Part shown: piece by piece, positions 13,810-25,004 of the stretch | Layout: every line of letters begins with the position of its first letter | How positions within the stretch are numbered: the first letter of the stretch is position 1 | NCBI RefSeq assembly: GCF_026210795.1 | Contig: NC_089438.1 | Span: 434,001-498,000 of the forward strand | Length of the DNA stretch: 64,000 nucleotides | Direction of reading: 5' to 3' | Source: Rhizophagus irregularis | Lineage: Eukaryota > Glomeromycota > Glomeromycetes > Glomerales > Glomeraceae | The notes under the pieces: generated by a model | Seen by the model: only the letters and a program-made list of their open reading frames with translations | What the model was told of the DNA's origin: nothing | Databases searched by the model: none | Position numbers and translations under genes: made by a program

Positions 13810-14650
13810 AAAATTAAACCATGAAAAAGAATTGACCCACAAACAAGAATTGACCCACGAAAAGAAACAACCCACGTAAAAAGAATTGACCCACGAAAAA
13901 GAATTGACCCACGAAAAAGAATTGACCCACGAAAAAGAATTGACCCACGAAAAAGAAACAACCCACGAAAAAGAAACAACCCACGAAAAAGAAACAACCC
14001 ACGAAAAAGAAACAACCCACGAAAAAGAAACAACCCACGAAAAAGAAACAACCCACGAAAAAGAAACAACCCACGAAAAAGAAACAACCCACGAAAAAGA
14101 AACAACCCACGAAAAAGAAACAACCCACGAAAAAGCAACCCACGAAAAAGAAACAACCCACGAAAAAGAAACAACCCACGAAAAAGAAACAACCCACGAA
14201 AAAGAAAAAACAACCCACGAAAAGAAACAACCCACGAAAAAGAAAAAACAACCCACGAAAAAGAAACAACCCACGAAAAAGAAACAACCCACGAAAAAGA
14301 AAACAACCCACGAAAAAGAAACAACCCACGAAAAAGAAACAACCCACGAAAAAGAAACAACCCACGAAAAAGAAACAACCCACGAAAAAGAAACAACCCA
14401 CGAAAAAGAAACAACCCACGAAAAAGAAACAACCCACGAAAAAGAAACAACCCACGAAAAAGAAACAACCCACGAAAAAGAAACAACCCACGAAAAAGAA
14501 ACAACCCACGAAAAGAAACAATCCACGAAAAAGAATTGACCCACGAAAAAGAATTGACCCATGAAAAAGAATTAATCTACATAAAAATAATTGACTCACG
14601 TTAAAAGAACTGACCTATGAAGAAGGATTGACTCACAAAGAAGAATCAAC
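13810..14650. repeat. 18-bp minisatellite, about 40 units
   Basis: Tandem copies of an 18-bp unit GAAACAACCCACGAAAAA, with a variant (GAATTGACC) at both edges and indels near 14200-14300. Because 18 is a multiple of three, several frames are open: on the plus strand it would read as a THEKET hexapeptide repeat, and all three minus frames are open too. No unique flanking coding sequence or start context supports translation, so it is annotated as a minisatellite. Confidence 0.85.
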
Positions 14651-15807
14651 CGACAAAAAAAAAGAATAAAATATAAAATAAAAGAATTTTAAAAAGCCTA
14701 AAAAAGGGAATAAAAAAAATTTTTTTTAAAAAAAGGAGGGTAACAAAGTTAGGAAAAGGACGATGAGTAAAGTTAGAAAAAAAATTTTTTTATAGATGGT
14801 GAGACAAATGAAAGGAAGAAAGAAGAAATTTTTTCTTTAAAAAAAAAAAAGTGCGAGTGGGAAATAAATATTTTTTAAAGGGGCGACGAAGCTAGAAAAT
14901 AAAAAAAGAAAGGGGGAATAAAAAAAAGAGGATGACAAATAAAGAAAAAGAGAGTAACAAAATAAGAAAAATAAGGAAGATCAAAATCATATACTGTATA
15001 AAAAAAAAACGTATCACAAAAAAACAATCACGTGATCGCGTGTTATGACGATAAAATTATTAGGCTAAAAAAGATTAAAAATGAATTACGTATTAAACAT
15101 ATGGAATTGTTATACAAAATCTAAAAAAACGTATGCCAAACGTAAATAAGACATAACAGATTTTTTATAGGGTATTGAGGTCTATAAAAGTTTAGTCTAT
15201 TTATATCTTTACAAAATTTACAAAATGATATTTTTTATAATTTATTAAAGTTAAATTGATTTAAAAAAAAAATAATTAATTAATTAAAATTGTGATTCAT
15301 CGTCAAGTAATATTTAATGCATCGAAAAAATATCTTGAATTGATTTTTTCGGCTAAATTTTGATGCCAATTACCATCTATTTACCACCTATTCACCACCT
15401 ATTTACCACATATTTAATAGCATTTTACAACTTCGTAAAGATATGTTATAGTCAATTTCACGAGATCGTCTGGTACCACATCGTCACATGTTGGATAATA
15501 GATCGTTGTGATTTGATGGCGATTTCTTAACTGCATGGTAACAAATCACGGGTTTCTGCAAAGTATAATTGGGACTTTTCTTTAAATATAAAATCATAAA
15601 ATTAAATTGGATGATTCAGTTATTATCATGTAAAAAAATGGCTTTACTTAAAAGAGTAATCATTACAAATTTCGTTATCATATGACATTTTCCCTTTTGT
15701 CGATCCGTAGCGACTTTATCCTATTTTTAACCGGTATCCGGTATAGTTAATTTGGGTTGGAACCATCAGAATTAATACAAATTTTGGAATAATATATTAA
15801 TTCTGAC
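14651..15807. other. AT-rich spacer
   Basis: Purine-rich low-complexity sequence (AAAGAGGATGACAAA-like words) to about 15000, then A/T-rich sequence. No gene recognised. Confidence 0.5.
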
Positions 15808-15816
15808 CGATATTAG

Positions 15817-17310
15817 ATAATGGTGTAGTTAGCCGAAAAATTCAGCCGAAGGCGCAGTAAATTTTCGGCTAACAACACCCAGCCGAAAAAAATTCATGTT
15901 GATCTAGAATATTTTATTGAATATTTTATTGGTTCAACATCTACTATTTTCGGCTGAATATTTTCGTCTAACTACACTTTTTTTAAATAATAGTGTAGTT
16001 AGCCGAAATATCAGAAGCGCAAGAAACACCAATATATAATATTCCAGGAGACCAAAGTGAACCAGCAAGACAAGGAGGCAACATCAAAATGTGATGATTT
16101 TATATATATTTAATATATTTAACTTATTTAATTTATAAAATATATAAAATTTTATAATCATTTATACTTTATTAAGCTATAATAAATGTTCAAACAAAAT
16201 TTATAATTTCCATCAGCAGTTGTATCAGCACATATATAACCATTAAATTCATCTGGTAATAATAAACATGCACCTTCATCTATAACTATATCCTCAGATA
16301 TATAAACATCTACATATGAAAGATCACTAAATTTTTTTATGTTTTTGTCCATAAGACATTATCTCACTTAAACTTGGTAATTTTTTCTAGTTTAGTTAAA
16401 AGTTGTTTAGTGGAAATAGAATCCATAATTAAGTGAAGAATTTCAGTAAATTTAGCAAATTTGATAACAAAGAAAAAAAGTTTATTAAAAAAAAAATTAT
16501 CTTTGATTATATTTAAATCCATTTTATTGAATATTTTCTGTGTTTATAATATACTGCGTCTATAATACTAGGAAAACGGAAACCGTTGAGGGTCCGTCGC
16601 TTAATACGTTTACATACATATATAAATGGTTACACAAAATGTGTTGCTAAAAATAAAGCGTTACAAAAAATGTGATACAAACATAAAAGGAAATAAGCAG
16701 GGGCTAAATTATAGTGACGTAGGTGGAAGGAAGGAAAAATACATGGGTTAAACCGGTACTGCAAATTTATCTAGTTCCGTACAATAAATAGTCCTTCGCT
16801 ACGCTCCGGACAATAATTTTCCGCGTCTATAATATAATTTCCCATACCTATAATTAACCATGCAGATCATTAGAATTGTTAGAACTAATTCAAATCGATC
16901 AAAAAAAATAAAAACTGGTATTTAATTTTTTAAAAAGAAAACCAAAGAATTTAAAAATTATTTACAAGCAAATATTAAAATTAAACATTTTAAGAAACAA
17001 TTTTACACCAAACAATATTACATAATATTTACCATTAAATAATAATGGTAAATATTGTAATATGAACAATCAATTTTCATTACTTGTTACCACTTAAACT
17101 ATTGTGTTACATTTGTTATTTACGGCTAACTACACTTCTTTAAAATAATAATGTAGTTAGCTGTAAATATCTAGCCGAAAATAGTAGATGTTGAACCAAT
17201 AAAATATTCAAAAAATATTCAAGATCAACATGAATTTTTTTTGGCTGGGTGTTGTTAGCCGAAAATTTACTGCGCCTTCGGCTGAATTTTTCGGCTAACT
17301 ACACCATTAT
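15817..17310. mobile_element. Mutator-like non-autonomous element, ~200-bp TIRs, 9-bp target duplication
   Basis: The outer 200 bases of each end (15817-16016 and 17111-17310) are inverted copies, starting ATAATGGTGTAGTTAGCCG. They are flanked by perfect 9-bp direct repeats CGATATTAG (15808-15816 and 17311-17319). Long inverted repeats with a 9-bp duplication are typical of Mutator-like elements. The interior holds no transposase but has a short coding-like segment on the plus strand next to the left repeat (16011-16096, ending in TGA) and a minus-strand fragment at 16158-16352. Confidence 0.8.
16158..16352 (-). pseudogene. Fragment resembling the start of an OTU-type protease domain, inside the Mutator-like element
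   Basis: A 64-residue open frame ends with TTADGNYKFCLNIYYSLI. The TxxDGN motif followed by hydrophobic residues resembles the D-G-N-C active-site entry of OTU-type cysteine proteases, but the catalytic Cys position is Tyr here. OTU-like domains are known cargo of some Mutator-like elements, which fits the location. The match is short and could be chance. If correct, this is a dead fragment; no downstream catalytic His region is visible. Confidence 0.3.
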
Positions 17311-17319
17311 CGATATTAG

Positions 17320-17999
17320 TCCATTCAAGGTTGAAATAATATTACGTGAGATATTTGAGGTTTTATCCGGATTAGGCCACACAAATTCGATTTTTCAGTT
17401 CACTTCACCCGGCCGGGTCACTTTTTCAAATTTCAATAAAAAAAAGTTTATATATAAAAAGTTTATCACGTGATCAATACGTAATTTTATTGGTGGGTAA
17501 GTTTATCACGTGGCTGAGAACTTCTGGAGCGAAAATAAAATCTTTCCCCTTTAAAAGTCAACCAATCAGATGTCACGATTTTATATATAAACTTTTTTTA
17601 TTAATAAACAAGTTAACATTAAACATGGCAGGGAGCTATAGTCATAGTATAATTAGAACTGTAATAATTCTGACTTTTTTTTTAATTAAGTTGGTTTATA
17701 CTACCATACAGTATCATAATTATTATGATAAATAGTTTTTAAGATTTAAAGAGAATTTCTAAATTTTAACTGGTGGAAAAATTACTGGTAGATCATGTGA
17801 TTGTGTATTAAATATTCATGTGATTTATTATGATGATGCAATTTCATTTGGCTCGCTTCGCTCGCCGGGCTTTTCTAGCCAAACCATAACTTTCACTTTA
17901 TTTGCAAAATTTTTGATTATATTTAACATATCTATAAAAAAAAATGAGAAATTACTCTTAACTAGCTATTAACATAATTTTTTTCTCATTTGGTAAAGG
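17320..17999. other. AT-rich spacer
   Basis: No convincing gene. Two small plus-strand frames (17249-17473, 17490-17735) overlap the Mutator-like end or have no motif. The word GCTCGCTTCGCTCGCCGG at 17852 recalls a similar word at 16796. Confidence 0.4.
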
Positions 18000-18546
18000 A
18001 TGATCATTTTCGGTTTATTTTGCTTGTTAATCATTTTTGGCTTAGTTATTTCACTTGTTAATCATTTTAAGGTTAATTATTTTGATTGTTGTTTATTTTT
18101 TGGTTTAAAAATAAAAAAATATATATATCAGAATATGTGATTAACTTTAAATAACAATACAGAAAGATTGTTTATTACTTGATAAAGCATTTATTTAATA
18201 TTTACTATCATCATTTTTGGAATTACGGCTCTGGAAAAAAATTTTTCATGATTATATTGTAATAAAACAATTCTACTATCCGATTGTTGATCATTTTTAG
18301 TTCTGGAAAATTATGATAACTGAATATCATAATAATAAGACAATGATAATGAAATTTTACCATTTAGTTGTTGTTTATTGTTTTGTTTCAAAATAAAAAA
18401 TTACTTGATATAACATTTATTTAATTTTATCATCCAATTGTTGAGAAAAAAAAATTTTATGATAACATTATAATAAAACAACAATCTTATTATCTGATTG
18501 TTAATCATTTTTAGAATTACTACCCTGAAAAAATTTTCATGATAGC
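18000..18546. repeat. Degenerate tandem repeat, interrupted by the foldback element
   Basis: Recurring words such as TTGTTGATCATTTTTAG, GTTGTTTATTTTTTGG and TTTTCATGATTATATTGTAATAAAACAA appear in imperfect order and continue after the foldback element at 20004-20200. The array therefore predates that insertion. Confidence 0.55.
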
Positions 18547-18554
18547 ATTATAAC

Positions 18555-19995
18555 TAAAGTTGCCTGCCAAAACTCTACAGGCTATTGTCGAAATGTCGAA
18601 ACTAAAACCTGTAGAAATGCCGAAATGCCGAAATAGTTTCGACATGTCAAAATTGTCGAAACCTAAAAATATTACGTTTCACGTAATAACTCGGCGTCCA
18701 ATGATCGTAGAAAGATGCACCATAGCTCGTTGGAATCGTCTCATAACGACGAGTCGAATGGTGGGTAGATCGTCTTTCTACGATCACTGGATGCCGAGAT
18801 ATTGAGCGAAACGTCAAAAATCAGCATTTTGTATTTTGCGATACTGCGCCATTTGACGTTTCACTTAATAACTCGGCATCCAATGATCGTAGAAAGATGC
18901 ACCATAGCTCGTTGGAATCGTCTCATAACGACGAGTCGAATGGTGGGTAGATCGTCTTTCTACGATCACTGGATGCCGAGATATTGAGCGAAACGTCAAA
19001 AATCAGCATTTTGTATTTTGCGATACTGCGCCATTTGACGTTTCACTTAATAACTCGGCATCCAATGATCGTAGAAAGATGCACCATAGCTCGTTGGAAT
19101 CGTCTCATAACGACGAGTCGAATGGTTGCTAATCGTCTTTCTACGATCACTGGATGCCGAGATATTGAGCGAAACGTCAAAAATCAGCATTTTGTATTTT
19201 GCGATACTGCGCCATTTGACGTTTCACTTAATAACTCGGCATCCAATGATCGTAGAAAGATGCACCATAGCTCGTTGGATTCGTCTCATAACGACGAGTC
19301 GAATGGTGGCTAAATCATCTTTCTACGATCATTGGATGCCGAGATAATAGACGAAACGTCAAACGGCGCAGTAGCGCAAAATACAAAATGCTGATTTTTG
19401 ACGTTTCGCTCAATATCTCGGCATCCAGTGATCGTAGAAAGACGATTAGCAACCATTCGACTCGTCGTTATGAGACGATTCCAACGAGCTATGGTGCACC
19501 TTTCTACGATCATTGGATGCCGAGTTATTAAGTGAAACGTCAAATGGCGCAGTATCGCAAAATACAAAATGCCGATTTTTGACGTTTTGCTTAATATCTC
19601 GGCATCCAGTGATCGTAGAAAGACGATTTAGCCACCATTCGACTCGTCGTTATGAGACGATTCCAACGAGCTATGGTGCATCTTTCTACGATCATTGGAT
19701 GCCGAGTTATTAAGTGAAACGTCAAATGGCGCAGTATCGCAAAATACAAAATGCCGATTTTTGACGTTTTGCTCAATATCTCGGCATCCAGTGATCGTAG
19801 AAAGACGATTTAGCCACCATTTGACTCGTCGTTATGAGACGATTCCAACGAGCTATAGTGCATCTTTCTATGATCATTGGACGCAGAGTTATTACGTGAA
19901 ATGTAATATTTTTAGGTTTCGACAATTTTGACATGTCAAAATAGTTTTGACAATTTTGACATGCCGAAACTCCCTAATTTCGGCAGGGAACTTTA
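18555..19995. mobile_element. 1.44-kb foldback transposon made of inverted 182-bp satellite monomers
   Basis: Ends are inverted repeats TAAAGTTGCCTGCC and GGCAGGGAACTTTA (one mismatch), flanked by the perfect 8-bp direct repeat ATTATAAC (18547-18554 and 19996-20003). Inside, about 3.5 monomers of 181-182 bp run forward from 18691 and a matching set runs in reverse to about 19870, with the symmetry centre near 19345. Each monomer is itself palindromic, pairing CTCGGCATCCAATGATCG with CGATCACTGGATGCCGAG. The short open frames here come from the repeat and are not genes. The 8-bp duplication suggests mobilisation by a hAT-like transposase. Confidence 0.85.
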
Positions 19996-20003
19996 ATTAT
20001 AAC

Positions 20004-20618
20004 GATAATGTAATGACGACGATAATGAAAATTTACCATTTGATTATTGTTTATTTTTTGGTTCAAAATAAAAAAAAAATGTATCTATATTTAAATAAGT
20101 AATACAAACAAATTGTTTATTTACATAATATTAAAATTTGTCATCCGGTTGTTGATCATTTTTGGCTAACAAAAAAATTATTCAGTTTTCACATGATTTG
20201 CTAAAAATTTTATCCCATAATTTTTAAGCAAGAAAGATCATTCTATATAAGTGCAATATCACCCTATGGGTGGGTGCGTGGCGCGTCACGTTATTGTTAT
20301 GACTTGAAATGATTGACATGTCATGATAGGTTAACGTTAACTTAACGTTAACATAAGATTAGTTTTTGAGTGATTTCCATTTTAAGATGCTGTTTGCTGA
20401 TTATATAAATACATTTCAAATCAAGCTTTTCTATTTTAGTACGATCGGCAACCAACAAATCTTTTAGTGTTTTAACAATAAACTCCGGGTCCCCGGGTCA
20501 ATTTTAAATTTCAATGTTACGTGAACCGAAAAATTGAATTTGCGTGGCCTTAAAACAATATTTTTATGCATACTAATAAAATCAACGTATCAATTTATAT
20601 ACATCGTTACGTCAAAAT
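20004..20618. other. Spacer between foldback element and LINE relic
   Basis: 20004-20200 continues the degenerate tandem repeat seen at 18000-18546. The rest is A/T-rich with no recognised gene. Confidence 0.45.
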
Positions 20619-20631
20619 TTGAATATATTAT

Positions 20632-22423
20632 TAGAAGACGCTGACAACGCAAGTTAGGGAGAAGAAGTAAAGGAAGAACGCCAAGATGATTTACAGAAAT
20701 TGAAAATAAATTGATTAAAGATAAAAATATACGTGAAGTATTCAGTAGTTACGATATTAATAAAGAGATTTATAATAAATATAGAAATAAAAGAATGATT
20801 GAAAATAATTGGGTAATTGGGGCCATTTGGAAATAGAACTTTCAGAAGAATAATAATAGATAGGAGATTTAGATGGATTAAAAATATGTTTAAAAAAGGA
20901 TTACAAGGTAATAGGAAGTTAAAGAAAACTATATTAATTAAAGTAATGAGAGAGATAAAGTAGATATTTGTGAAATATTTACAGATGCTACTAGTAAAGA
21001 TGGTAGAATAAATAGGATGAGTGGTTTTTAATAGAGAAGGCGTCATTTAAGCAAAGGTTTTTTACGTATAATAAACATGTTCAATATAATAGAATTAGAA
21101 TTAGTTGCGACCATTTGTATGCTTATGACTATGAGTGATGGAAGTAGAACAAATGTATATACAGCAACATGACAGTATGGCAAATATGTAACAATTTATT
21201 TCATAAACGAGGTATATGGCATACGAGGAGAATATGGAATGTATAGAATAGTTTTTTTATTTAGACCCTATAAAAAATTTCAGAAAAATGATCCCGTGTC
21301 TGAGTTTCTTCGGTATGAAAACTAGAAAAATGATCATTTGTCGCCAGTATTTTTTTTTATAGGGAGAGATGTAAAGTTATTTTTGCAAGCTAAGTTGGAG
21401 ATTATGCTAAACAAAGTAAACAACATTCTAATGTTCAGGTTATGAAATGGCTGATAAATAGCAATATACGATAATAATGAGGATAATATGACAAAAGTTT
21501 GTTTAAATAATAATGTGTCGTGGGAATTTGGATTATATTGGAACAACAAGTTGATTCCACGTGAATTTTATAAGGAACTTAATCAAAGTTATTATAAAGC
21601 ATCATGGTTGATTTTGGATATTAACAGACATTATAGAATGAGTTTATATGAAGTTGATATAGGTCATTATATGAGATTATTATGTAAGAATATAATCAAG
21701 AAGTATCATTAAAAATAGTGAGTTAGTGGTAGTATCAAGAATTTTACCATGATATTATTAAATAAACGTAATCCAGAAATTTACGAACATAGATATATAC
21801 GCTGTAAAAGAATTTGGAAGCCTGACTTATATATGATTGGTCAAATCATTAATCAAGCGTTAGAAAATGCTAAAAAGAAAATGCAGGAATTAAAGCTTTA
21901 TATGAATTTAATTGGCTGCGAGGTTATTTTTTATTTTAAATGAACGCTCAAAAGTTATTTTTAATGGTCGTATATTTCACGAAGTGATAAAAGGATTGAG
22001 ACTTCTGTGACAAATGTTAAAACTCTTAGTAAAAAATATATTTGGTATTATGATGCGAAGAAATGAATATTTGGGAAATAGGCAAAGGTATCACAAAGCA
22101 AATGAAACGATGAGACCGTACTTTGATTCTGCCATCTCGAATTAATCAACATGTAAAGACCGGTTTGTATTTGATATTATGCAGCGATGGTCAGGATATA
22201 GTAAAGCTCGGAATGAACGTGTAAGTGATGTTTGGACATCAGTAAGGTTATCGGATTATAATAAATTTTTGGTATTTAGAAAAGCTAATTATTCTAGACA
22301 TTTTTCTTTATTAGGTTATTTTAATAGATAGGTTACTTTATTGATTAGATGTTTTACGTTTAAATTAGATGTATATCAAATTTCTTACAATACTAATAAA
22401 GAGAGTTAACGAAAAAAAAAAAA
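20632..22423 (+). mobile_element. Decayed, 5'-truncated LINE copy
   Basis: It is flanked by a perfect 13-bp direct repeat TTGAATATATTAT (20619-20631 and 22424-22436) and ends in a poly(A) run at 22412-22423, the signature of target-primed reverse transcription. Plus-strand pieces translate to relatives of the LINE at 40428-42249: an RTPRWF segment near 20670 matches its GKIPRWF start, 21488-21712 matches its WEYNLYW to YYKAAWL region, and 21749-21943 matches LLNKRNPEVY. Several frameshifts and stops and loss of most of the RNase H region make it a relic. Confidence 0.8.
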
Positions 22424-22436
22424 TTGAATATATTAT

Positions 22437-24769
22437 AGTAAATGGCTTAAATTGTAGTTAATTTACAATGATGAAAGTGTAATTCCATAAACTTAATATA
22501 AAAAATTAACAAATGATATTTCCCATTAGTATTTGATGTAAAATCTGCAACTTGAATAGTATAAAAAAGATTTCATTTACGTAAAATAGTAAAATGAAAC
22601 AATAAACGCATTTTTTTAATTCTTTTAAGTAACATTTGAGAAAATATAATTAAAGGTTGTGAAGATTGCATTTTAAAAATTTTTAGTATAAATATATTAT
22701 TAAGAGTATTTTTAAAATTAAATATTTAAAGAATTTGTAGTTATTTCTTAGACTCAAAATCTGATCACGTGTCATGACCTAGTCATTTAAAAAATTACAT
22801 CATAATTCTGGCCAAAATTATTTGTAATTTCAGGATAAAATTCATAAAAATTACATCACGTGATAATATAAATTTATAATTCTGGGCGGCATCATGAATT
22901 ATTTCTAAATGACTCAAATGACAAATGACCCGAATGACTACATAGGCAATTCGACGGCCATTTAGGGGTTAAAATGGCCAAATGCCCTTGTAATTCCGTT
23001 CAGTAAGGCACGTCACAAACATCACTTTTATCGAAATATATTAATGTCGTGTGATTTAGTTGTACCCAAATACCAAAAAAGTCTCAAGGGTTAAATGGTT
23101 TCCGTTTTCTTAGTCTTTATAAAATTGTGACAGCTTATGAGCATGAAAGAAATTATGATGCATAGTCAAATTAGCCATCTCATTATGTATATTAAGATAG
23201 TATATATAGAAAAGTTAATTGTTAAAACTTTTGTTTGAACCTAATAGTTTTCTTTTATTTCTTATGTCTATTGAAGAAACATGAAAACTTATCAATATCA
23301 TTTCTATCTTTGATCAATTATCATTAATGTAAAATATTTTAAACTATGTTTGTTTTTTCATTAAAAATTTTTTACATGTACTGTACAGTTAAGGCCATAT
23401 AAATAAAATAATTCGTTTTTCATGAATATAAATAGTAAAAAGTAATCCGGCCGTCCGGAAAAATAATTTATTTTAAAAAAAAAATTAGACGCTTTCTGAA
23501 ATATGATTGGTTGAAAAAAACGTAAATTTTTTCCTACCCTATGACCCGGGAAAAAAATTTATTATTTTAATAATTTTTTTCCTATCTGGTGACCTGCATG
23601 AAAATTTAAGATCGATTAGTAATAATGAAAAAAATATATATTTATTTTTAAAATTTTTTGGACCCGGCCGGTATCACGTGACTAAAAAAAATAAAAAAGT
23701 GTTTTTCGTGACGTTCATGGCCCGGCCGCTGATGAGAAACCAACAATTTTATTTATATGGCCTAATAGTAGTTAATTTGAAATTCTCAAAAACAAGTAAT
23801 TTTTATTTCAAAATTTCCGATTTTTTTGAGTTAAAGAATCAAACGAAAAATTTTTCGTTTGAAAAAAAAAATCATCATTATGGCGGGAAAGTTTGACAGT
23901 GAATTTGTTTAATACATTTATAAGATATTGATATATATTATTGGTCAATCTATTAGGATCGTGCTGATTCTGACGTACTGATATTTTTTGTTAATGACTA
24001 AATATTAATTTCTATTAATATTAAATAAATAATTATTTTAATAAGTTTAAGCATTACAACAGACGTTTAAACTGTACTTTTTATTTATATATTATTGCTA
24101 AACTATCATCATGATCTTATGATCTTATCTAAATGACGCAATAACTATTATTTGAAGGTTTGCTTCTCACTAGTTATTTCACAGACATCAAAAATATAAC
24201 TTAATAAACATATTAGTTATTCGTCAAAACATGAATTATAGCGAGTATAAAATCATAATCTATAAGATAACAACCGTGTAATATTGATTTACACATTAGA
24301 TTTGCTAACGGAAAAAAAAATCGACAATTTTGTAATTAAATTTAATTGACGATATATAAATTAATAAAATTTTCCAAAAGTTAAGATATTTCTTTATAGA
24401 CTTATAATATTTACAATTTAATAGGAATTTTTTCCCGAATTTATGTCTCAAAAAAAAAACTCCGTAAATTTGCCTACATTCATACATTAAATATTTATTT
24501 AAATAGAAAAAATTTTCAACTTGTTTTATTACATTTTTAGACTTTTTTATAAACTTATTACTTATACTAGCAGTCACTCGTTGGAATCAATGGACTTAAA
24601 CCATACAATAAACTATAATAAATTGTGCACAAATAATATTTAAGATTATCATAATTATGTATAATGATTATATATTAATCAATTGTATTTATATTTATTC
24701 AAATTAAAAGATTATAATTTATTCAAATAAGAAAATGATCCCGATCCAAACCTACAAAAAAAAAGATTA
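22437..24769. other. AT-rich spacer
   Basis: No gene recognised. 22740-23000 has GATCACGTG and GGCCAAAATT words that recur in other spacers of the window, probably transposon debris. The plus-strand frame 23507-23896 is low complexity and has no motif. Confidence 0.5.
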
Positions 24770-25004
24770 TTACAGCAAATTTCAAAATATACGGGACACT
24801 TGAGAAATTTGATTGTCGGGTTGTCGGGTAGCCGGGTTACTCGGCAGTAGGTTATTATATAATCTGATATACTACTATTCATTATACACGTCACGTGTTA
24901 TTTATACTTTTCTAATAAACAACCTACTGCCGAGTAACCCGGCTACCCGACAACCAGACAATCAAATTTCTCAAGTGTCCCGTATATTTTGAAATTTGCT
25001 GTAA
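24770..25004. mobile_element. Palindromic MITE with ~86-bp arms and TA target site
   Basis: The arms TTACAGCAAATTTC... and ...GAAATTTGCTGTAA pair for about 86 bases around a short AT-rich centre. The outermost bases fit a TA dinucleotide duplication, as in Tc1/mariner-derived MITEs. The tip motif (CAGC, then ATATACGGGACA) is shared with the element at 55540-55728, so both belong to one family. Confidence 0.75.

Noticed and set aside
13651-14599. Long repetitive open frames, three on minus and one on plus
   Set aside because: They follow from an 18-bp repeat without stops; there is no unique coding flank or codon pattern.
18691-19870. CRISPR-like regular repeats
   Set aside because: Monomers are contiguous satellite units without unique spacers, orientation flips in the middle, and the genome is eukaryotic.
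18560-19931. Eight or more overlapping open frames on both strands
   Set aside because: All are translations of the 182-bp palindromic monomers; the same peptide repeats every monomer and in both orientations.
20654-21549. Minus-strand frames in the decayed LINE
   Set aside because: The plus strand aligns with the other LINE copy, so these are antisense shadows.
23507-23896. 129-residue plus-strand frame
   Set aside because: Composition is Phe/Lys/Asn from A/T runs and no domain is visible.
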